Source of the DNA: JAUZOB01 sp963692465
GTDB taxonomy: Bacteria > Bacteroidota > Bacteroidia > Bacteroidales > Prolixibacteraceae
Reading direction: 5' to 3'
Assembly: GCA_963692465.1 (NCBI GenBank)
Contig: OY829943.1
Coordinates: 186,001-250,000 of the forward strand
Length of the DNA stretch: 64,000 bases
Within the stretch, counting starts at the first letter, position 1. Every line of letters starts with the position of its first letter. The position numbers were made by a program, and so were the translations under genes. The notes beneath the pieces are model-generated. The model did no database searches. It saw only the letters and a program-made list of their open reading frames with translations, and was not told where the DNA came from. Below are positions 53,541 to 62,431 of the stretch, one piece after another.

Positions 53541-56147
53541 CTATCGATCCCACCACGTCTGACTCTTTGTTAATTTCAGATCTCTTAAGACAGACGATTT
53601 TACATTAATCTGGAATGAGTAAAAACTTCTGTATCCAAATGGGGTAAAGTTAAATGACATCTGCCAACAATGAAGATCTCTGAAAACAGAAACATTGGTA
53701 TAAGAAATCTTCCCTTGTTTAAAATCATAACCAGAAGTAAATGTTGCCTTCCACTTAGGAGTCACATTTATATTTCCGCTAAGACCCAGCGTTTGAAGAA
53801 CCTGACTTGGCATTCCCGGAGATCTTGAATAATTGAACGTATAATCAAATCGCAAATCCCACGGCACATTAAAATCAGCGTAATCAGAATAATAGGCGGG
53901 TAAAGTGTTTTTCCCTTCAACCTGATCCTTATTTTTCTCCTCTTTGGCCCTTTCTTCCTGGGACTTAAAACTCATTCCATAGGAAGTGCTAAAACTCCGC
54001 AAGTGTCCAAGCGAACCACTCTTTTTAAACTCATACTCATTAATATCCCTCGTTCCTGATGTTGCATACGGGTCTATAATCCCACTAAAGTTAATATCTG
54101 TTCCATGAATTTTGGTTCGTCCACTAAACGAAATCATCGAAAGCTTAAAAGAATCTGCCATCATGTTATAATTTGCACTAAAATTCAAATTATCCAGAAT
54201 TGGAACCTTTTTGTATTTCTCTTTAGATGTCGTATCGTTCGTATTCAAAACCTTCATTTCAATATTATTGCTCAAATTAAAAGAAATTGCTCCGGTTTTA
54301 CCGCTCGGAGTATATGGGTATAAGGACCTTGAAAAGATGCTATAGTAAACCTTAGCCGTATCATTCTGATAAGAACGCATCCATCCCATATTTTCCCCAG
54401 TAAAATCAGGATGATATGAAAAACTGATCGATGGTTTAATCAAATGTCGAATTGCTTTTACCTTTGATTTGGGATTCGTAAAATTAAAGATACCATAAAT
54501 CTGCGTGTTCATACTCAGACTATAAGAATAGTCATAAGTCCGCTTAAAAGCATTATGCTTGATATATTCTACGGCACCACTCGTCCGCCCTGAATATCGG
54601 TCGTAATTTGCATCAGGAACCCAATCTTCAGTATAATAGCTCGAATACCATCGTTCAGAGTAATTAATTCCCGGACTAAAGTTGAAATATTTGAGAAGCG
54701 AAAAAGATGGCAATTCCAACGAAGTATTATGCTGTGCCCCTGATTCCCAAGAATCAGCATCAAAGACCTTATTCTCTTTAACATTGTTAGCCATATAGCG
54801 ATAATCACCACTATAACTAATTCCAATCTTATCCCAGAAATGTTGAGTTCCATATGAATTTGCCTTTCTAAACGGATAAATCCGATTCATTGTCAGGGTC
54901 ATCTCCGGTAAACTCAATGAAATTGTTGAATCTGTAGAATTCTGAGAATGGCGTAAGTTCATTGACATTGAGAATGGACTATTGTCCCATTTTTTTGTAA
55001 AAGAGACACTCGATGATTTTGAATTCGTTAAATATTTCTGAGCTGAATAGGAATTATTCCGATCATAACCCGACGTTGAAAAGTTCACACTGGCAGAAAC
55101 CGTCTGTGAAGGATTTGATTTAGAATCCTGTGAATGAGACCACATTATAGCAAAATCGTGACTTTTACTATAAGATGGCAACCCTTCCTGTCCATAAATA
55201 TTATCGGCATAACTAATAGCAAAACTTCCACTGAATTTATATCTCAACTTATAATTTGAATTCATTTTTACGCCCCATGAACCCTTTGAATAAATATCAG
55301 CACGAACTGCTGCATCATAATAATCACTTGCAGCCCAATAATATCCACCATCACGAAGAAAGAATCCGCGTTGTGTTTCTTCTCCATAGGTTGGAATCAA
55401 AATTCCCGAAGAATAACTCGTTGTACTAGGAAAATATCCAAAAGGAAGAAATGGAAAAATAATCGGAAAGTCTTCCAAAACAAGATATGCAGGTCCGGTT
55501 ACTACTACTTTCTTCGGAATAACCTTGGCCTTTGTTAACCTTAAATAGAAATGAGGAGGGTCCTCATCACAAGTTGTGTATTTCCCATCAACCATGCAAT
55601 ACTCATTATCCTTTGTCTTTTTAGTCTTATTTCCCTGAATAATACCACCACTCTGTTCCGTAAGAATACCAAAGACAATGGCCTTTTTAGTATTGAAATT
55701 ATACCGGAGAGTATCAGCCTCGTATTCTCCGCTTTTATCTTTAAAGACAGGACGCCCAACAATTGTTTTGGAAGAATCATTCATAACTCCATGGGCAAAT
55801 ACTTCCTTTTTGTCCATGTCCATTTCTATATAATCAGCTGTTAACTGAATATCCTTGTAAACAACCTTACCGTTTTTATACAGAAAAGCTTTTTTCTTCT
55901 CAAAATCAAAAGGGATTGAATCATCCGCTGAATATGTTATTTCAGAATCAATTACAGGGGAATTTGCTGAATCTTTAGCCGTCTTGGACTTTACCTTCGT
56001 GGTATCTTTCACTTCCTTTTTGACCTTTTTCGCAGGACGAACTCTTCCCTTTGCATCCGGCGATATCTGAGCCATAGACAGATAGCCAATTCCAGCAAGC
56101 AGAACCAGACCCAATAAAATTGTCTTTCTAATTTTTTGTTGTCTCAC
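53541..56147 (-). CDS. lptD: LptD-like LPS assembly outer-membrane protein
   Basis: An 868-aa protein. The GTG at 56147 is chosen as start: it gives a basic tip and clean signal (RQQKIRKTILLGLVLLAGIG, to about SMAQ). The longer frame begins with a TTG at 56183 that overlaps the -7 element. An N-terminal OstA/LptA-like domain (ELTADYIEMDMDKKEVFAHG-like QLTADYIEMDMDKKEVFA) is followed by the large barrel (LEDFPIIFPFLPFGYFP, SSGILIPTYGEE). Cys pairs in YCMVDGKYTTCDED may form the plug-barrel disulphide region. It would insert LPS into the outer leaflet. Confidence 0.86.
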   Translation of the reverse strand: MRQQKIRKTILLGLVLLAGIGYLSMAQISPDAKGRVRPAKKVKKEVKDTTKVKSKTAKDSANSPVIDSEITYSADDSIPFDFEKKKAFLYKNGKVVYKDIQLTADYIEMDMDKKEVFAHGVMNDSSKTIVGRPVFKDKSGEYEADTLRYNFNTKKAIVFGILTEQSGGIIQGNKTKKTKDNEYCMVDGKYTTCDEDPPHFYLRLTKAKVIPKKVVVTGPAYLVLEDFPIIFPFLPFGYFPSTTSYSSGILIPTYGEETQRGFFLRDGGYYWAASDYYDAAVRADIYSKGSWGVKMNSNYKLRYKFSGSFAISYADNIYGQEGLPSYSKSHDFAIMWSHSQDSKSNPSQTVSASVNFSTSGYDRNNSYSAQKYLTNSKSSSVSFTKKWDNSPFSMSMNLRHSQNSTDSTISLSLPEMTLTMNRIYPFRKANSYGTQHFWDKIGISYSGDYRYMANNVKENKVFDADSWESGAQHNTSLELPSFSLLKYFNFSPGINYSERWYSSYYTEDWVPDANYDRYSGRTSGAVEYIKHNAFKRTYDYSYSLSMNTQIYGIFNFTNPKSKVKAIRHLIKPSISFSYHPDFTGENMGWMRSYQNDTAKVYYSIFSRSLYPYTPSGKTGAISFNLSNNIEMKVLNTNDTTSKEKYKKVPILDNLNFSANYNMMADSFKLSMISFSGRTKIHGTDINFSGIIDPYATSGTRDINEYEFKKSGSLGHLRSFSTSYGMSFKSQEERAKEEKNKDQVEGKNTLPAYYSDYADFNVPWDLRFDYTFNYSRSPGMPSQVLQTLGLSGNINVTPKWKATFTSGYDFKQGKISYTNVSVFRDLHCWQMSFNFTPFGYRSFYSFQINVKSSVLRDLKLTKSQTWWDR

Positions 56148-56180
56148 TACGTCCTTTTCATTCGTTAAAATCAGAGACTG

Positions 56181-56188
56181 CAAAAATA
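56181..56188 (-). promoter_or_regulatory. -7 element of lptD
   Basis: Minus strand TATTTTTG, an exact -7, 33 bases ahead of the GTG start at 56147. Confidence 0.45.
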
Positions 56189-56238
56189 TAAAAACAGTGG
56201 TTAGATAAAATTATCAGGGAAAAATAATCCATTCTTTG

Positions 56239-56246
56239 TATCTTTG
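56239..56246 (+). promoter_or_regulatory. -7 element of the amidase-MCE unit
   Basis: TATCTTTG, an exact match to the consensus, 58 bases ahead of the ATG at 56305. Confidence 0.5.
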
Positions 56247-56304
56247 CTGTCCTTAATTTTTAGCTATTATAAACAAGTATTGCAATAATAAAGATAAAAA
56301 AGGT

Positions 56305-57495
56305 ATGTTCTTTAATAAGTATCTTTTTCTTTTCATTTTAACAAATTTCTCTTTCCTATTAAGTGCAACTGCAGCTGACAAAGAAGTTGTACCCGTTCAT
56401 AAAATCGGAACGATTGTTCTGGATGCAGGACATGGCGGGAATGATAATGGGGCAAGGTATTTTGGAAAAGAAGAAAAAAACATCGTACTGGACGTCATTC
56501 TCCGTCTGGGAAAATTAATCAATCAAAATCTGTCTGATGTAAAAGTAGTTTACACCCGTGATCAGGATGTTTTCATTCCATTGCATCAACGAGCAGATAT
56601 TGCGAACCGAAACAAGGCTGATTTGTTTGTATCTGTTCACGCCAATGCCTGTTCGTCTTCGTCTATCTATGGAGCAGAAACCTATGTACTTGGGCTTCAT
56701 CGCTCGCAGGAAAACCTTGCCGTCGCAGAAAAAGAAAACTCAGTTATTCTACTAGAAAGCGACCACACCTCAAGGTATGAAGGCTTTGACCCTAATTCCC
56801 CGGAATCCTATGTCGTATTTGAGCTGGTTCAGGATCAATATCTGAATCAAAGCATCGATCTTGCGACAAAAATTCAAAAATCTTTCTCTTCCACAGCAGA
56901 ACGAATTAACAGAGGAGTTAAACAAGCTGGTTTTCTGGTTCTTAGAAGAACTGCCATGCCCAGTGTTTTAATCGAGATAGGGTATCTTACCAATCAACAT
57001 GAGAATGAATATCTGAGTTCCGAATCAGGACGACAATTTATTGCACAGTCTATTTTTAATGCAATTAAAGAATACAAAACACAGGAAGACGCCAAAGTTT
57101 CAAATTTAAAAGCTCCCCAAAATAACATAGTGAAAACAGTTGCGAAAGAGGAAACACAACCGATCGTTAATCTCACCCCTCCCGCTGTCCCTTCTACAAC
57201 ACCATCTCCTATTCTTAATCATGAAAATTCAGACAGCATTTTTTCTTACACTATTCAGCTTTTTATTTCAGGTAAAAATTATCCCCTTAATGCAAAATAT
57301 TTTAAGGGTCTTGACGGCGTCAAAAAATACAAATCTGGAAGATCATGGAAATACTGTTATGGAGAAGCCACCGATTTCGACCATGTCAAAATAACACTCG
57401 ACAAAATCAGACGGAAATATCCAGACGCTTTTATTATCGGATTAGAGAAGGGACAACCCGTATCTTTGCAAAGAATACTACAACAATTACATTAA
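56305..57495 (+). CDS. N-acetylmuramoyl-L-alanine amidase (Amidase_3) with SPOR-like tail
   Basis: A 396-aa secreted zinc amidase that cuts the peptide from the glycan strand of peptidoglycan, usually during cell separation. The signal is MFFNKYLFLFILTNFSFLLSATAA. The catalytic domain (about 35-260) has VLDAGHGGNDNGA (first zinc His), the KEEKNIVLDV Glu, SVHANACSS (second His), and MPSVLIEIGYLTN (catalytic Glu). A Pro/Thr-rich linker follows, then a C-terminal domain (about 311-396) ending RKYPDAFIIGLEKGQPVSLQRIL, which resembles the tail of the next protein. AAAAAAGG precedes the start. The MCE gene follows in 39 bp. Confidence 0.92.
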   Translation: MFFNKYLFLFILTNFSFLLSATAADKEVVPVHKIGTIVLDAGHGGNDNGARYFGKEEKNIVLDVILRLGKLINQNLSDVKVVYTRDQDVFIPLHQRADIANRNKADLFVSVHANACSSSSIYGAETYVLGLHRSQENLAVAEKENSVILLESDHTSRYEGFDPNSPESYVVFELVQDQYLNQSIDLATKIQKSFSSTAERINRGVKQAGFLVLRRTAMPSVLIEIGYLTNQHENEYLSSESGRQFIAQSIFNAIKEYKTQEDAKVSNLKAPQNNIVKTVAKEETQPIVNLTPPAVPSTTPSPILNHENSDSIFSYTIQLFISGKNYPLNAKYFKGLDGVKKYKSGRSWKYCYGEATDFDHVKITLDKIRRKYPDAFIIGLEKGQPVSLQRILQQLH

Positions 57496-57534
57496 AAAAT
57501 TTGTTTTAACTTAGCGATATAAAAACATTGCCCC

Positions 57535-58779
57535 ATGAAAATCTCCAATCTTGCACGGACTGGCATTTTAACGGTCTTTTCGATCGGTATTCTTTATTTG
57601 GGAATCAATTATCTCAAAGGTAAAAATGTTTTTTCGAACCTTGTTGAATACAAAGTTTCTTATCCAAGAGTCGATGGACTGGTTCGTTCCAGTGCCGTAA
57701 TTATAAAAGGCTTTAAAGTAGGACAGGTTAGCGACATCGAATTTGCCAAGGATGGCTCAGGGCAACTCATTGTTAATTTCACAATTCCGAAGGACATTAA
57801 ACTACCTAAAAATACCGTTGCACAGATTATAAGTACGGACCTTTTGGGGACCCGGACAATCGAACTTATTCTAGCTCCCGATCATCATCAATACTATAAA
57901 GCTGGCGACACCCTCCCAAGTAATATTGAAAAAAATTTAAAAGAACAGGTCGGAATGCAAATCCTACCTTTAAAAAACAAAGCAGAACAACTAATGGGTT
58001 CTCTCGATTCGGCCATGACCGTCATTACGTATATATTCAATAAAAAAACAAGAGAGAATCTACGGGAAAGCTTTCAACATATTAACAGTACCATTCTTAA
58101 TATTGAAACCACATCAAATGACCTTAAAGAACTTGTAGGCACTGAAAAATATACTCTCGCACACATCATCAATAATGTTGACTCTATTTCATCCAATCTG
58201 AGACGGAACAGTAAAAATCTTAACCATATAACACACAATCTCACTACTTTTAGTGATTCTCTTGCCGATCTGAAACTTCAAACGACAATAAGCAAAACAG
58301 CTCATACACTTGATCAGGTAAGTCTGATTCTTGCAAAAATAAATAGTCAGGATGGTTCAATAGGTCTCTTGATTAACAATCCGACACTATACAATAATCT
58401 GATAAACACCAACAATAGCCTGGATATATTGCTCCGGGACATTAAAGCAAATCCTCATCGATATGTTCATTTCTCTGCCTTCGATCTAGGTAAAAAGGTT
58501 TATTTATCACCCAATTCTTCGAGCAAAAACAACGTAATATTCAAAATTCTTTTGATATCAAACAAGACAGCCATTGTCAATCCAACCTTGTATTTTGGAA
58601 ACGTTAAAACAGAAGAGATCAAGATACATAATGTCTACTTCTATTATACAGGAGAAACAAAGATATACAGTGAAGCGATCAAATTAAAAGAAAAAATGAG
58701 CGAACGTTTCCCCGGAGCGAAAATAGTTGCATTCAAAAAAGGAAAAATGGTAGCCCTTGATAGAGCACTTAAACACTAA
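57535..58779 (+). CDS. MlaD-like MCE-domain lipid transport protein with extra C-terminal domain
   Basis: A 414-aa membrane-anchored protein. One N-terminal membrane segment (LARTGILTVFSIGILYLGINYL) is followed by an MCE domain (about 36-115: YPRVDGLVRSSAVIIKGFKVGQV, STDLLGTRTIELIL). Long helices follow (about 140-270), as in proteins that bridge the periplasm. Residues about 332-414 form an added domain, FKILLISNK...ERFPGAKIVAFKKGKMVALDRAL, which resembles the amidase tail. It probably carries phospholipids between membranes. No MlaE/MlaF genes are adjacent here. A strong terminator follows at 58811-58858. Confidence 0.86.
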   Translation: MKISNLARTGILTVFSIGILYLGINYLKGKNVFSNLVEYKVSYPRVDGLVRSSAVIIKGFKVGQVSDIEFAKDGSGQLIVNFTIPKDIKLPKNTVAQIISTDLLGTRTIELILAPDHHQYYKAGDTLPSNIEKNLKEQVGMQILPLKNKAEQLMGSLDSAMTVITYIFNKKTRENLRESFQHINSTILNIETTSNDLKELVGTEKYTLAHIINNVDSISSNLRRNSKNLNHITHNLTTFSDSLADLKLQTTISKTAHTLDQVSLILAKINSQDGSIGLLINNPTLYNNLINTNNSLDILLRDIKANPHRYVHFSAFDLGKKVYLSPNSSSKNNVIFKILLISNKTAIVNPTLYFGNVKTEEIKIHNVYFYYTGETKIYSEAIKLKEKMSERFPGAKIVAFKKGKMVALDRALKH

Positions 58780-58810
58780 TGAAGACACTTATACTCAATC
58801 TGCATTACAA

Positions 58811-58858
58811 AAAACAATCCCCGATCGATTTTTTCTCTCCCCGATCGGGGATTGTTTT
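58811..58858 (+). terminator. Terminator after the MCE gene
   Basis: Seventeen-base stem AAAACAATCCCCGATCG / CGATCGGGGATTGTTTT with a 14-base loop and a T run, 31 bp after the MCE stop. It isolates the dnaA transcript. Confidence 0.88.
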
Positions 58859-59121
58859 ATGTAATATAGTCTGCAATATCATACATATATAGTTATTAAC
58901 AACTGACTGTTAACAACATACACGCACACCACTCATTATCAGCGACTTAAAATATAAAAAAAAAGATTGATTTTTAATCCATTGAAAAATAATACCATAC
59001 CATTTTTGGATAAAAGTCAATAGCAAACTCAATTTTTTTTTACTTTTTTTTTCACAAACTTTGTTCTTGGAAAAAGAGAGTATACAGTAACTAAATATCA
59101 CCATATTTGTTGTCCCTAAAA
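58859..59121. other. AT-rich region upstream of dnaA
   Basis: About 260 bp without a gene. It contains poly-A and poly-T tracts, a TTATTAACAAC/GTTAACAAC pair (58893-58915), and one relaxed DnaA-box match (TTTTTCACA, 59048-59056, fitting TTWTNCACA). No exact TTATCCACA was found, and no clear dnaA -7 element. Possibly part of an origin, possibly only a promoter region. Confidence 0.35.
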
Positions 59122-60546
59122 ATGCAAAAAGACTATAATTTTGTTTGGAATAGTTGTCTATCTGTTATAAAAGACAACGTTCCTCCCATTAGTTTTAAAA
59201 CATGGTTTGAACCCATTGTTCCAGTCAGGTTAGCAGAAAACATCCTTACTATTCAAGTACCAAGTCCTTTTTTCTACGAATACCTGGAAGAACAATACAT
59301 TGATATTTTACGTAAAACACTTCGTAAAGAAATAGGTCCTGACGCAAAGTTAGAATATAGTGTAGTTATGGGCAACAACTACTCGAATAAACCATACACC
59401 GTCAAGTACCCCACAAACAACAATACAAAACTGCAAAACAAACCAGTTTCTATTCCTCTGTTAACTGAAGAGCACTCCATAAAGAATCCGTTTGTAATTC
59501 CCGGAATCCAAAAATTACAAATAGACCCTCAACTTAAACAGGAAAACACCTTTGATAATTTTGTTGAAGGGGAATGTAACCGTTTAGCAAGAAGTGCTGC
59601 TTTCGCAGTAGCCAAAGATCCTGGAGGAACAGCTTTTAATCCGTTAATGATTTATGGTAATTCAGGACTGGGCAAGACGCATCTGGCTCAGGCTGTTGGG
59701 ATTGAAGTCAAACAGCTTTTCCCCGATAAAGTTGTTCTATATGTGAATGCTAATAAATTTCAAACTCAGTATGCCGAGGCAACTCGAAATAACAACCGAA
59801 ACGATTTTCTGAACTTCTATCAAATGATCGACGTCCTTATCCTCGATGATGTTCAGGAATTTGCAGGAAAAGAAAAAACTCAGGAAACATTCTTCCATAT
59901 ATTCAACCATCTACATCAAACAGGGAAGCAACTCATACTTACCTCCGACAAGCCCCCTATTGAGCTTAAAGGCATGGAACAACGCCTATTATCTCGCTTT
60001 AAATGGGGATTAACAGCTGACCTACAGATCCCCGATGTTGAAACCAGAATGGCTATTTTGAGGAAGAAAATATACAAAGATGGAATAGAAATGCCTGAAG
60101 ATGTTCTCCGATACATCGCAAATAATATATGTACCAACGTCAGAGAACTGGAAGGAGCCCTTATTTCCCTTTTGGCTCAATCCATGCTTAATAAAAAAGA
60201 AATAACCATCGACCTTGCACGTGAAATGGTCAACAAACTGGTAAAAAGTTCTCAGCATGAACTTTCCGTTGATTATATTGTCAAGGTTGTTTGTGATTAT
60301 TTTAACGTCCCGGCTGAATCTCTCTATGCAAAAACGAGAAAACGTGAAATTGTTCAGGCACGCCAGATTGCCATGTATTTCTCAAAAAGTCTTACGAAAT
60401 CTTCTCTTGCTTCAATTGGAGCACAAATTGGGAAGAAAGATCACGCGACCGTCCTTCATGCCTGCAAAACAGTAACCAATCTTAAGGATACCGATAAAGC
60501 TTTCAATCTCTCTCTAAATGAAATTGAGAAAAAGTTGAAAATATGA
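59122..60546 (+). CDS. dnaA: Chromosomal replication initiator protein DnaA
   Basis: A 474-aa AAA+ initiator. The ATG at 59122 (MQKDYNFVWNSCLSVI) is chosen over the upstream TTG at 59107. Domain I is about 1-85 (ISFKTWFEPIVPV). Domain III has Walker A GNSGLGKTH (about 176-184) and Walker B VLILDDVQ, and domain IV carries the box-binding signature KKDHATVLHACKTV (about 440-453). It opens the origin and starts replication. The next gene begins 30 bp downstream. The final residues NEIEKKLK are normal, so the gene is complete. Confidence 0.97.
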   Translation: MQKDYNFVWNSCLSVIKDNVPPISFKTWFEPIVPVRLAENILTIQVPSPFFYEYLEEQYIDILRKTLRKEIGPDAKLEYSVVMGNNYSNKPYTVKYPTNNNTKLQNKPVSIPLLTEEHSIKNPFVIPGIQKLQIDPQLKQENTFDNFVEGECNRLARSAAFAVAKDPGGTAFNPLMIYGNSGLGKTHLAQAVGIEVKQLFPDKVVLYVNANKFQTQYAEATRNNNRNDFLNFYQMIDVLILDDVQEFAGKEKTQETFFHIFNHLHQTGKQLILTSDKPPIELKGMEQRLLSRFKWGLTADLQIPDVETRMAILRKKIYKDGIEMPEDVLRYIANNICTNVRELEGALISLLAQSMLNKKEITIDLAREMVNKLVKSSQHELSVDYIVKVVCDYFNVPAESLYAKTRKREIVQARQIAMYFSKSLTKSSLASIGAQIGKKDHATVLHACKTVTNLKDTDKAFNLSLNEIEKKLKI

Positions 60547-60576
60547 TCATTGCTGCTCATCTCAATTGACAAATCC

Positions 60577-61185
60577 ATGGGCGACACATACAGGACGATT
60601 CGTATCCCTTCTCAAGGCTCATTCAAGAATAAAGGAAGTCGCTTTTTAGCTTACGCTTTTCCTGTCCATTCGGAAGAAGAGATAAAAAAGCACCTCAACG
60701 AATTAAAAAAAGAGCATCATGCAGCCCGACATCATTGTTATGCATGGAGACTAACCCCCGACCAATCTGCTTACCGAATTAACGATGACGGCGAACCTTC
60801 CGGTACTGCAGGGAAACCAATTCTCAGTCAAATACAGTCAACCGACCTTACGAATATTCTAATTGTCGTTGTTCGTTATTTTGGCGGGACCCTTCTTGGA
60901 GTTAGCGGACTCATCCATGCTTATCGAACAGCATCTGCTGATGCCATCAATAATGCCGATATCATTTCATGCATTGTTAAGGATCTCCTTATAATCAATT
61001 TCGGCTATCTACACACAAATCAGGTTATGCATTTGATCAAAGAAGAATCGCTTGAAGTGATTTCCACAAATTTCGACTTAATTTGCCAATGCACTATTGC
61101 CGTCCGACAATCTGATACTGAAAAAATCAAAACGATTCTGAGTTTGATTAACGGAGTGACTGTCACTCGCGCCAAAGCTCTTTAA
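60577..61185 (+). CDS. YigZ/IMPACT-family protein
   Basis: A 202-aa protein starting MGDTYRTIRIPSQG at the ATG 60577; a TTG further up (60550) overlaps nothing useful and is not preferred. The UPF0029 N-terminal domain is diagnostic: SRFLAYAFPV, HHCYAWRL, INDDGEPSGTAGKPIL, and VVVRYFGGTLLGVSGLIHAYRTA. A C-terminal ferredoxin-like domain follows (DLLIINFGYLHTNQVM). The bacterial role is unclear; eukaryotic IMPACT affects translational stress control. It directly follows dnaA and may share its transcript. Confidence 0.9.
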   Translation: MGDTYRTIRIPSQGSFKNKGSRFLAYAFPVHSEEEIKKHLNELKKEHHAARHHCYAWRLTPDQSAYRINDDGEPSGTAGKPILSQIQSTDLTNILIVVVRYFGGTLLGVSGLIHAYRTASADAINNADIISCIVKDLLIINFGYLHTNQVMHLIKEESLEVISTNFDLICQCTIAVRQSDTEKIKTILSLINGVTVTRAKAL

Positions 61186-61270
61186 GAAAGGGAAAAACCT
61201 AAAACCCATTATTTTATAAAATTGTTCATATTTTTCATGTGAAATATTTTCTGATTCGATAAGAAACCCT

Positions 61271-61278
61271 TAATTTTG
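61271..61278 (+). promoter_or_regulatory. -7 element of the pyrBI leader
   Basis: TAATTTTG, an exact match. The transcript would start near 61285, giving a leader of about 214 nt before pyrB. Confidence 0.5.
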
Positions 61279-61285
61279 AGTTTTA

Positions 61286-61492
61286 ATGAAACGATTTATA
61301 CAACATCGCAATAAGACATACGAAGAAGTTATTCTACTTCAGAAGATGTTTTTTCATTCGTTAAAATGGAGAAATCTCTTTCGAAGTTATAATTTTTGTC
61401 ATTTTATCAATTATCCTCAAAAAAAACCAACAGTGAACGATATCATTCCTGTTGGTTTTTTTATATCCGTTAAAATACAAATACTTAAATAA
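61286..61492 (+). CDS. Possible 68-codon leader peptide of pyrBI
   Basis: An open frame starting at an ATG at the predicted transcript start and ending 6 bp before the pyrB ATG. It passes through the U-rich stretch at 61388-61415 and the whole terminator hairpin at 61421-61461. This copies the layout of the enteric pyrL leader, where ribosomes following RNA polymerase closely prevent the terminator from forming. The peptide (Phe/Lys/Arg-rich) matches nothing I know, and it lacks a Shine-Dalgarno site, so it may be a chance frame. Confidence 0.35.
   Translation: MKRFIQHRNKTYEEVILLQKMFFHSLKWRNLFRSYNFCHFINYPQKKPTVNDIIPVGFFISVKIQILK
61421..61461 (+). terminator. Terminator hairpin just upstream of pyrB (attenuator candidate)
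   Basis: Perfect stem AAAAAACCAACAG / CTGTTGGTTTTTT with a 15-base loop, then more T. It stands 37 bp before the pyrB start and within the leader, so it either ends the YigZ transcript or attenuates pyrBI. Confidence 0.75.
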
Positions 61493-61498
61493 AATCTG

Positions 61499-62413
61499 AT
61501 GAAGAAGAAAGATCTGATTTCCATCACCGACTACACCAGGGATGAATATCTGCGAATCATGAAACTCGCTGCTGAATTTGAAGAAAATCCCAATCAAAAC
61601 CTATTGGAAGGAAAAGTCGTTGCTTCTCTTTTCTTTGAGCCATCTACCCGGACCCGCCTTAGTTTTGAAACAGCAATTAGTCGTCTTGGCGGGCACATCG
61701 TCGGGTTCTCTGATTCTTCCTCGTCAAGCGTTACCAAAGGAGAAACCTTACACGACACAATCAGAATGGTCAGTAATTATGTCGACTTGATTGTTATGCG
61801 TCACCCCATCGAAGGAAGCGCCCGCTATGCCTCTGAAGTGTCCAACAAACCTGTTATTAATGCCGGAGATGGAGCGAATCAACATCCATCGCAAACCTTA
61901 CTTGACATGTATTCAATCATTAAAACTCAAGGAAGACTCGAAAACATTAAAATATACATGGTTGGTGATTTAAAATACGGACGAACAGTTCATTCGCTCA
62001 TACAAGCTATGTCTGAATTCAAAGGGCAGGAATTCCATTTTATTGCACCACCAGAATTAGCCATGCCTCGGGAGTATATAAAATTTCTGGAAGAAAAAAA
62101 CATCTCATTTGTTGAACATACTGAATTCACTCCCGAAATTATCAAGGATGCTGATATTCTTTATATGACCAGAGTACAAAAAGAACGGTTCTCCGACCTC
62201 ATCGAATATGAAAAGGTCAAAAATGTTTATATTCTCAAAAAAGAGATGCTCAGTCAAGCTAAAGACAACATGCGAATTCTTCATCCTCTACCCAGAGTTA
62301 ATGAAATAAGTCCAGATGTTGATTCCAGTCCTCATGCTTACTATTTCACTCAAGCTTTAAATGGAATGTACACTCGTGAAGCAATAATTGCCTATACGTT
62401 AGGCCTTAAGTAA
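61499..62413 (+). CDS. pyrB: Aspartate carbamoyltransferase catalytic subunit
   Basis: A 304-aa enzyme joining carbamoyl phosphate to aspartate, the first committed step of pyrimidine synthesis. The carbamoyl-phosphate site is [15 protein letters not shown] (about residues 45-59), [12 protein letters not shown] supplies the 80s loop, [14 protein letters not shown] and [12 protein letters not shown] bind substrate, and [10 protein letters not shown] the 240s region. The length is normal. It is followed 18 bp later by pyrI, so the enzyme should be the allosteric PyrB6-PyrI6 type. See the upstream leader for likely control. Confidence 0.97.
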   Translation: MKKKDLISITDYTRDEYLRIMKLAAEFEENPNQNLLEGKVVASLFFEPSTRTRLSFETAISRLGGHIVGFSDSSSSSVTKGETLHDTIRMVSNYVDLIVMRHPIEGSARYASEVSNKPVINAGDGANQHPSQTLLDMYSIIKTQGRLENIKIYMVGDLKYGRTVHSLIQAMSEFKGQEFHFIAPPELAMPREYIKFLEEKNISFVEHTEFTPEIIKDADILYMTRVQKERFSDLIEYEKVKNVYILKKEMLSQAKDNMRILHPLPRVNEISPDVDSSPHAYYFTQALNGMYTREAIIAYTLGLK

Positions 62414-62431
62414 CCTTCAATAACTAAAAAA

